A stretch of DNA of 6,183 nucleotides from assembly GCA_002387605.1 (NCBI GenBank), contig DGJU01000055.1:1-6183 (forward strand), given 5' to 3'. This DNA comes from Alphaproteobacteria bacterium UBA4588 (GTDB lineage Bacteria; Pseudomonadota; Alphaproteobacteria; Puniceispirillales; Puniceispirillaceae). The translations under genes were made by a program, and so were the position numbers. Numbering within the stretch: position 1 is the first letter of the stretch; every line of letters begins with the position of its first letter. A model generated the notes under the pieces. The model ran no database searches, had not been told where the DNA came from, and was given only the letters and a program-made list of their open reading frames with translations. Below, piece after piece: positions 1 through 4,528 of this stretch.

Positions 1-627
1 GCGGCCTTTCCGGGGCATGCTATCGTTGGCGAAGAGCAGGGCGGGCATGCTGATGAGGGGATAAGCTGGATTATTGACCCCATTGATGGCACCCGATCCT
101 TTATTACAGGGCGCCCCTTATTTGGCACATTGGTTGGTATTGTTGAGGGCGGTATTCCGGTCAGTGGCATGATTGATATGCCAGCTATCAACGAGACGTA
201 TCGTACCGAAAATGGTCGCAGTCTTTTTGAGTCTGCTGCAGGAATAGTTGCTATCAAGAGCCGTTCATGCAATCGGCTTGAGGACGCTCATATTGCCACC
301 ACATCTCCTGATGCCTTCACAGCAGAGGGCTGGCAGGCCTTCTCCGCAGTGAAAGATAAATGCGCCTCATCTGTTTATGGCGGTGATTGCTATAATTACG
401 CCCTTCTGGCAGCCGGTCATCTTGATATTGTTATTGAGCACCAGCTTGGCACGTATGATATGATGGCGCTTATACCGATATTACAGAATGCCGGCGCATG
501 CGTGACTGACTGGCAGGGCGCGCCAATTACCATTTATAGTGATGGCTCCTTACTTGCCTGCGCGACCCAGGCGCTTCATCAGGATGCGCTGGAATGCCTT
601 CGCTCATCTCAAGAGCAGAGGCGCTAG
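1..627 (+). CDS. hisN: Histidinol-phosphatase, inositol monophosphatase family (5' partial)
   Basis: This Mg-dependent phosphatase probably converts L-histidinol phosphate to histidinol in the cytoplasm, in histidine synthesis. The frame is open from base 1, so the true start lies outside; 208 residues are visible, and family members run to about 260, so roughly 50-60 N-terminal residues are missing. A TTG at base 130 is an internal leucine, not the start. Visible in order: the metal-binding GEE at residues 10-12; the signature WIIDPIDGT at 23-31 with ligands D26 and D29; YGGDCYNY at 126-133; the C-terminal metal aspartate D153 in TYD; and TDWQG at 169-173. The GGDCY and TDW-G motifs, with the RSFITGRP stretch after the signature, are typical of the HisN branch rather than SuhB or CysQ. 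Substrate is inferred from family resemblance; another small sugar or polyol phosphate remains possible. The stop TAG is one base before ghrA, so the two are probably co-transcribed. Confidence 0.88.
   Translation, partial: AAFPGHAIVGEEQGGHADEGISWIIDPIDGTRSFITGRPLFGTLVGIVEGGIPVSGMIDMPAINETYRTENGRSLFESAAGIVAIKSRSCNRLEDAHIATTSPDAFTAEGWQAFSAVKDKCASSVYGGDCYNYALLAAGHLDIVIEHQLGTYDMMALIPILQNAGACVTDWQGAPITIYSDGSLLACATQALHQDALECLRSSQEQRR
617..621 (+). promoter_or_regulatory. Ribosome binding site of ghrA, inside the hisN 3' end
   Basis: AGAGG lies 7 bases before the ATG at 629 and sits in the last codons of hisN. It supports 629 as the start rather than the in-frame ATG at 539, which would add 30 residues read out of frame through hisN that match nothing in the family. 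Ribosomes ending on hisN at 625-627 could reinitiate here. Confidence 0.6.
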
Positions 628-628
628 C

Positions 629-1573
629 ATGACATGTCTTATCGCCTATCATGACGGGGATGAGACGGATGAGCGGCAGCGCGGCTGGCAGACACGGCTT
701 GCTGCTTATTTGCCAGGCTGTCAGCTTGTACCACTTGTCGATAAAGCAGCAGATGATGCTGAAATTGCGCTTGTTTGGGCTCCGCCTGCAGGCCGACTTG
801 CCGAACTCTCTCAGCTTAAATTAGCTGTCTCTCTTGGTCAGGGTGTTGACCATGTGATGGTGCCGGGAAAACTACCAGATAATATTCCTCTTATCAGGAT
901 TGTTGATCCCGACATGTCACATGCGCTAAGCCAGTGGGTTATTCTGGCAGCGCTCGACCATCTGCGCGATGGTCCTGTCTATCGTGAACAGGCGCGAAAG
1001 CGTGTTTTTGCCCCACATAATCAGCGTCAGACAAGAGGGCTTCGCCTCGCTGTCTATGGTATGGGTGCAATTGGCTCTATGATTGCCACGCGGCTTGCTG
1101 ATATCGGATTTCAGGTACATGGCTGGAGCCGCTCTGAGCGCCCACAAACCAGCGCCCTTACAATGCATCATGGCCGCAAGGGCTTTGATAATTTGCTTAG
1201 TAACTGCCAGCTTCATGTGTGTATCTTGCCATTAACAGACGAAACCCGTCATATTTTTGATACCGATGCATTTGCGGCAATGCCGCGCGGCGCCTATTTC
1301 ATTAATGGCGGCCGCGGCGCTCAGGTTGATGAATCAGCGCTGTTGCAGGCGATTAGCTCAGGTCATATTGCAGGGGCAACATTAGATGTGTTTGAACATG
1401 AGCCGCTGCCAGATAATCACCCTTTCTGGGATGAGCCGCGCATTACAATCTGGCCGCATGTTGCGGCTCAGACAAATCCTGAGACAGCGGCTCAGCAGGT
1501 TGCAGATGCGATAATCGCGGTACGGGCCGGTCAGGACCCGGTCAATCTGGTAGACAGACAGCGCGGCTATTAA
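629..1573 (+). CDS. ghrA: Glyoxylate/hydroxypyruvate reductase A (D-2-hydroxyacid dehydrogenase)
   Basis: This cytoplasmic NAD(P)H-dependent enzyme is predicted to reduce glyoxylate to glycolate and hydroxypyruvate to D-glycerate. The 314 residues match the length of E. coli GhrA (about 312). The N-terminal and C-terminal parts form the substrate-binding lobe. The Rossmann lobe contains the dinucleotide loop GMGAIG at 144-149, followed after the second strand by WSRSER, with no acidic residue there; this favours NADPH. The catalytic triad of the D-2-hydroxyacid dehydrogenase family is present: R229 in NGGRG, E258 in FEHEPLP and H277 in WPHVA. The IxxGRGAxVDExALLxAL-type segment and the LDVFE..PLP block are typical of the GhrA subgroup. 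The start ATG follows the hisN stop by one base. The stop TAA directly touches the stop of the convergent aminopeptidase gene. The exact 2-oxoacid preference cannot be read from sequence. Confidence 0.9.
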   Translation: MTCLIAYHDGDETDERQRGWQTRLAAYLPGCQLVPLVDKAADDAEIALVWAPPAGRLAELSQLKLAVSLGQGVDHVMVPGKLPDNIPLIRIVDPDMSHALSQWVILAALDHLRDGPVYREQARKRVFAPHNQRQTRGLRLAVYGMGAIGSMIATRLADIGFQVHGWSRSERPQTSALTMHHGRKGFDNLLSNCQLHVCILPLTDETRHIFDTDAFAAMPRGAYFINGGRGAQVDESALLQAISSGHIAGATLDVFEHEPLPDNHPFWDEPRITIWPHVAAQTNPETAAQQVADAIIAVRAGQDPVNLVDRQRGY

Positions 1574-2974
1574 TCAGCTATTCGTTTCAGCTAACTCTGA
1601 AATATGCTGGAATGTTGCACGCAGCCCCATGGCTTCGCCGCCTTTTGGCCGGCCAGCGCGGCTGGAGATATTCCATGCCATGACATCCACATGCGCCCAG
1701 TTGACGTCACGGCCGGTAAAGCGACGTAAGAAAAGAGCGGCTGTAATGGCGCCGCCATATCCGCCGCCAGACCCTGTGCTAGACAGGCCTGCCTGACCGG
1801 TATCAAGGAACCTGTCATAGGACTCGAATAACGGTAATTGCCAGATAGGGTCATGCAAGGCTTCGCCAGCGCGCATCAGAGCCGTTGCTGTTTCTTGATG
1901 ATTACAGAACAGAGCTGGACATTCAGTTCCCATAGCAACACGAGCTGCGCCTGTCAGCGTTGCAAAATCAATTAAGAAGTCTGGATGTGGTGCATCATCG
2001 TCTGTCAGAGCATGATGCAATGCATCGGCCAGCACAAGCCGGCCTTCTGCATCGGTATTACCAACCTCAACCATGATACCTGCCGCCGTGGCAATGCTAT
2101 CAAGGGGGCGCATGGATTTTTCTGAAATAGCATTTTCTGCTGCTGCAACAAGCACCCGCAATCGCACCTTAAGGCCTGCTGCCATAATCGCTGCTGCAAG
2201 GCCAAGCACATGAGCAGCGCCGCCCATATCCTTCTTCATGATTTCCATGCCTTTGGACGGTTTAATATCAAGGCCGCCAGAATCAAATGTGATCCCCTTC
2301 CCCACAAGGGTGATGGCCGGCCCGTCACTTCCCCAGCGCATATCAACCATGCGTGGCTCACTCTCAGCAGCGCGTCCAACAATATGCAAAGCAGGCGCAT
2401 AAGTAGGAAGCGCCTTGCCTGAAATAACTTTTACATCGGCGCCAAAATGAGCGGCTATATCGCAGGCTGCATCAGCAAGAGCAGCGGGCGTCATGATATT
2501 AGCTGGCTGATTAATCAGCTCACGGCAGATATGGGTACCAAGCAGTTCAGCCTGTGCAACCGTGTCTTGCTCGGCGGCGCTCAGACAAAGCCGAGCGCGT
2601 TTTTGCCTTTTTGGTTTATGAGGCGCAAACCGGTATTGTGCCAACCCCCAGCCAAGCTGGATGGCAGCAAGTGATTGGCCCGAGACACAAATCGGCTTCC
2701 AGCTTCCCTCTGGAAGGGCATCTGCTGTTGCGGCGCTCTGCCAGATGACGCTATCAGAGGTAATGCTCAGTGCCGCATCAAGCCCGCCTCCCTCACCGGG
2801 AAGCAGGGCGGTATTTCCGGCACGTGCGGTAAATCCAGTATCCGATAGCCAGCGTTGCTGGCCGGCACTCAAAGAGGCAATAAAATTATCTGCCTCATCT
2901 ACAGCGCAAAAATATAGCAGACGGGATGTCTGCTCATCTGCAGTAAGCCCATTATCATAATCAAGTATTGGCAT
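1574..2974 (-). CDS. Leucyl aminopeptidase family protein (peptidase M17)
   Basis: This cytosolic di-metal aminopeptidase removes N-terminal residues from peptides, usually as a hexamer in peptide turnover. At 466 residues it is somewhat shorter than E. coli PepA (503); the difference is in the N-terminal domain (about residues 1-130), which resembles the shorter alphaproteobacterial version, including a GWGLAQYRF segment at 108-116. The catalytic domain is complete: VGKGITFDSGG with K226 and D231, K238, D249 in KKDMGG, and the family signature NTDAEGRL at 306-313 with D308, E310 and the catalytic R312. Spacing between these residues is the same as in PepA (K270, D275, K282, D293, D332, E334, R336), so both metal sites should be intact. 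It lies 9 bases downstream of dinF with a ribosome binding site over the dinF stop, so the two are probably one transcript. I leave the symbol blank because alphaproteobacteria can carry more than one M17 enzyme. A role beyond peptide catabolism, such as site-specific DNA binding as in PepA, is not supported. Confidence 0.93.
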   Translation of the reverse strand: MPILDYDNGLTADEQTSRLLYFCAVDEADNFIASLSAGQQRWLSDTGFTARAGNTALLPGEGGGLDAALSITSDSVIWQSAATADALPEGSWKPICVSGQSLAAIQLGWGLAQYRFAPHKPKRQKRARLCLSAAEQDTVAQAELLGTHICRELINQPANIMTPAALADAACDIAAHFGADVKVISGKALPTYAPALHIVGRAAESEPRMVDMRWGSDGPAITLVGKGITFDSGGLDIKPSKGMEIMKKDMGGAAHVLGLAAAIMAAGLKVRLRVLVAAAENAISEKSMRPLDSIATAAGIMVEVGNTDAEGRLVLADALHHALTDDDAPHPDFLIDFATLTGAARVAMGTECPALFCNHQETATALMRAGEALHDPIWQLPLFESYDRFLDTGQAGLSSTGSGGGYGGAITAALFLRRFTGRDVNWAHVDVMAWNISSRAGRPKGGEAMGLRATFQHISELAETNS

Positions 2975-2980
2975 CTGGAA

Positions 2981-2985
2981 TCCTT
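2981..2985 (-). promoter_or_regulatory. Ribosome binding site of the M17 aminopeptidase, overlapping the dinF stop codon
   Basis: Read on the minus strand, AAGGA lies 6 bases before the ATG at 2974-2972. It shares two bases with the dinF stop TAA (2986-2984). This fixes the start and suggests that translation of the two genes is coupled. Confidence 0.65.
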
Positions 2986-4312
2986 ACCGGTTCGTGAATA
3001 ACACAGGAAGTCGCGCTGCAAGGTAAACACCTCTTGCCCCAAGATAGAAAATAAAGGCAGTAAGGGCGGCGTCAAGGTCTGCAAAGGAAAACAGATAATG
3101 CGCCGCAATGAAAGAGATAAGCGCAAATGCCATACCGTTTCGCATTTCAGCACTATTTGTTGCGCCAACAAATACGCCGTCCATCTGAAACGCAAGAAAA
3201 GAGACAAGTGGTATCACGCTTACATAAATCCAAATAGCGGTGGTCGCTTCTATCAGGTCAGGCTGGCTGGTGAGCATGCTCAGAATAGGGAGCCGACAGA
3301 AAAATAGAACAGCTGATAAAAGAACCGAGCTATAGAACGCGAGAAGCGTACTGCGCCAGATAATATATTTCATATCAGCAAAGTCGCGTTTGCCAAGACG
3401 GTCTCCAACAAGCGCTTCTGCGGCATGGGCAAAGCCATCTAGGCCAAAGGCAATAAAGCCAAAAATAACCAGAACGATTTGCATCGAGGCAAGAGACAGG
3501 TCGCCTGTTTTGGCCGCATGCCCCAGCAGAATGGCTTCCACCGCCCAAATCATCACAGTGCGTAAACATAAATCCCGGCTAACAGTCATAAAGGCGCGCC
3601 AGCTAGGGTGGGTAAAAAGCGCCCGTGGCGAAAGCTGGAACGAGGTGAGCTGGTAATGCCGTCGCCGCAGAAAGACAAAGTATAGCATTATTATCAGTCC
3701 AGCCCATTGGGCAAGAACTGATGCAAGAGCAACCCCTGTTACGCCAAGCTCCAGGCTTGTCACAAACAAGATATTTAGCCCAATATTGCTAAGATTTATG
3801 ATAAAGAGCTGGACCATCCCCATCCGCATTGATTGCATCCCGAATAACCATCCCAACAGCGCAATATTGCAAAGCGCTGCCGGTATTGCCCAGATTCGGA
3901 TGGATATATAATGCGCCATATGGCCCTCAACAGCAGGGCTTGCGTCAAGCATGTTTGCTGCTAGCCAGATAAGAATAGGGTGGAGAATAATAAGAGCTGT
4001 GCTGCATAAAATTGCTAACATCAGGCCGCGGATAAGAAGCGATGTGACTTCGGGCATATTGCCTTCGCCGCGTGCGCGTGCGGTAAAGCCGGTGGTCCCC
4101 ATCCGCAGAAAACCAAAGCCAAAATAAAGCAGGTTGAAGACCAGCATCCCAAGTCCCACGCCGCCAATATAGGCTGGGTCGTTCAGGTGCCCCATCATCG
4201 CAACATCAACAGCACCAACCAATGGAAGCGAAATATTGGAGAGCATAACAGGCCATGAAAGCTGCCAGATGTGACGATAGGATGAGCGCAAATGGCGCGC
4301 TGGAGGGGGCAT
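2984..4312 (-). CDS. dinF: DinF-type MATE family efflux transporter
   Basis: This inner-membrane antiporter is predicted to export drugs or other organic cations in exchange for protons or sodium. The 442 residues show about twelve hydrophobic segments (roughly 17-40, 49-71, 94-117, 132-160, 166-187, 190-214, 245-268, 272-300, 316-338, 355-380, 392-410, 413-436), the usual two bundles of six. Assignment to the DinF branch rather than NorM rests on segments close to E. coli DinF: VGAVDVAMMGHL at 32-43, with the conserved first-helix acid D36; FLRMGTTG at 68-75; LLGWLFGMQ at 152-160; GLDGFAHAAEA at 290-300; and MDGVFVGAT followed by EMRN in the C-terminal half. The ATG at 4312 gives the family's usual short N-terminus, although no clear Shine-Dalgarno precedes it. 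It is the first gene of a leftward pair with the aminopeptidase and is divergent from the glycosyltransferase. E. coli dinF lies beside lexA; no lexA is in this window. Substrate is unknown. Confidence 0.92.
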   Translation of the reverse strand: MPPPARHLRSSYRHIWQLSWPVMLSNISLPLVGAVDVAMMGHLNDPAYIGGVGLGMLVFNLLYFGFGFLRMGTTGFTARARGEGNMPEVTSLLIRGLMLAILCSTALIILHPILIWLAANMLDASPAVEGHMAHYISIRIWAIPAALCNIALLGWLFGMQSMRMGMVQLFIINLSNIGLNILFVTSLELGVTGVALASVLAQWAGLIIMLYFVFLRRRHYQLTSFQLSPRALFTHPSWRAFMTVSRDLCLRTVMIWAVEAILLGHAAKTGDLSLASMQIVLVIFGFIAFGLDGFAHAAEALVGDRLGKRDFADMKYIIWRSTLLAFYSSVLLSAVLFFCRLPILSMLTSQPDLIEATTAIWIYVSVIPLVSFLAFQMDGVFVGATNSAEMRNGMAFALISFIAAHYLFSFADLDAALTAFIFYLGARGVYLAARLPVLFTNR

Positions 4313-4332
4313 AGGCGTAAAATCTTTCGGCC

Positions 4333-4338
4333 ATTATA
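4333..4338 (-). promoter_or_regulatory. Candidate -10 box for dinF
   Basis: The minus strand reads a perfect TATAAT ending 20 bases before the dinF ATG. A transcript starting about 7 bases downstream would have a leader of only about 12 bases, which fits the absence of a clear ribosome binding site. There is no good -35 at 16-18 bases; a TAGACA is present but only 13 bases upstream, so either an activator helps or the match is chance. Confidence 0.45.
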
Positions 4339-4358
4339 GGGATAGGAATAATGTCTAT

Positions 4359-4383
4359 ATCTGACTGAAATAGGGTGTCAGAT
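4359..4383. repeat. Perfect 7-base inverted repeat in the divergent control region (possible operator)
   Basis: ATCTGAC (4359-4365) and GTCAGAT (4377-4383) are exact reverse complements separated by 11 bases. Centre-to-centre spacing is 18 bases, not far from two helical turns. A further TGACA at 4395-4399 is complementary to the TGTCA at 4376-4380. The repeat lies upstream of the dinF -10 box and between the two divergent genes, a sensible place for a dimeric regulator. It could also form a hairpin in a transcript, but there is no T tract to make it a terminator. No regulator gene is in the window. Confidence 0.4.
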
Positions 4384-4402
4384 CTTACCTAAGGTGACAG
4401 TC

Positions 4403-4408
4403 TATAAA
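4403..4408 (+). promoter_or_regulatory. Weak candidate -10 box for the glycosyltransferase gene
   Basis: TATAAA lies in an AT-rich stretch 120 bases before the ATG at 4529. No recognisable -35 hexamer is found at 16-18 bases upstream. If used, the leader RNA would be about 115 bases and would include the two small reading frames at 4464-4510. Confidence 0.25.
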
Positions 4409-4445
4409 TATTTCGGTTTTACGTCTAGCAGGCTGATGATGTAGG

Positions 4446-4453
4446 AAAGGAGG
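4446..4453 (+). promoter_or_regulatory. Strong Shine-Dalgarno sequence in the glycosyltransferase leader
   Basis: AAAGGAGG is the best anti-16S match in the window. It lies 10 bases before paired ATG codons at 4464 and 4467 but far (75 bases) from the glycosyltransferase start, so it appears to serve only the short leader frames. It may instead be a chance purine run. Confidence 0.4.
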
Positions 4454-4463
4454 AAGAGAAAAG

Positions 4464-4478
4464 ATGATGCCGGAGTAA
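4464..4478 (+). CDS. Possible four-codon leader frame (MMPE)
   Basis: Directly after the strong ribosome binding site, ATG ATG CCG GAG TAA encodes only Met-Met-Pro-Glu. Its stop overlaps the next ATG as TAATG, a classic reinitiation arrangement. It is too short for protein evidence, so this is an inference from the signals alone. It could be a regulatory upstream frame or coincidence. Confidence 0.2.
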   Translation: MMPE

Positions 4479-4510
4479 TGCCGGGTCACAGCAATGTTTT
4501 CTGCTGGTAG
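4478..4510 (+). CDS. Possible ten-codon leader peptide upstream of the glycosyltransferase
   Basis: The frame MPGHSNVFCW starts at the ATG overlapping the previous stop and ends at TAG 4508-4510, 18 bases before the glycosyltransferase ATG and in the same frame. Its end overlaps a small hairpin, CAGCA (4489-4493) with TGCTG (4502-4506), and the gene's own ribosome binding site follows at 4513. The arrangement resembles a translated leader that hands ribosomes to the main gene. There is no run of a single amino acid codon as in classical attenuators. Confidence 0.25.
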   Translation: MPGHSNVFCW

Positions 4511-4512
4511 TC

Positions 4513-4517
4513 AAGGA
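4513..4517 (+). promoter_or_regulatory. Ribosome binding site of the glycosyltransferase
   Basis: AAGGA lies 11 bases before the ATG at 4529, slightly longer than ideal. The in-frame TAG at 4508-4510 rules out any start further upstream. The next in-frame ATG (4544) has no better site. Confidence 0.5.
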
Positions 4518-4528
4518 CAGTATACTCC

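Noticed and set aside
539..628. Longer ghrA start at the ATG at 539, adding 30 residues.
   Set aside because: The extra stretch lies in another frame of the well-supported hisN gene, gives an arginine-rich tail unlike the family, and the ATG at 629 has a ribosome binding site and the family's normal N-terminus.
926..1216. Open frame on the minus strand across ghrA (96 codons).
   Set aside because: It is a shadow of the strong ghrA frame, and its translation shows no recognisable domain.
1584..1603. Hairpin TTTCAG-N6-CTGAAA just inside the aminopeptidase 3' end, considered as a terminator.
   Set aside because: The stem is only 6 bases and poor in G+C, and no T tract follows on either strand. 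It also lies within coding sequence.
2899..3207. Minus-strand open frame of 102 codons bridging the dinF-aminopeptidase junction.
   Set aside because: It overlaps two real genes on the same strand in another frame, and its leucine-rich translation reflects the membrane-protein coding of dinF.
4467..4484. Direct repeat ATGCCGG at 4467-4473 and 4478-4484, considered as an iteron or attachment-site core.
   Set aside because: There are only two copies, 11 bases apart, with no integrase, replication gene or tRNA nearby. It is explained equally well by the two short leader starts.
4521..4526. TATACT just before the glycosyltransferase ATG, considered as its -10 box.
   Set aside because: Transcription would begin at or inside the start codon and no -35 is present at the right distance.
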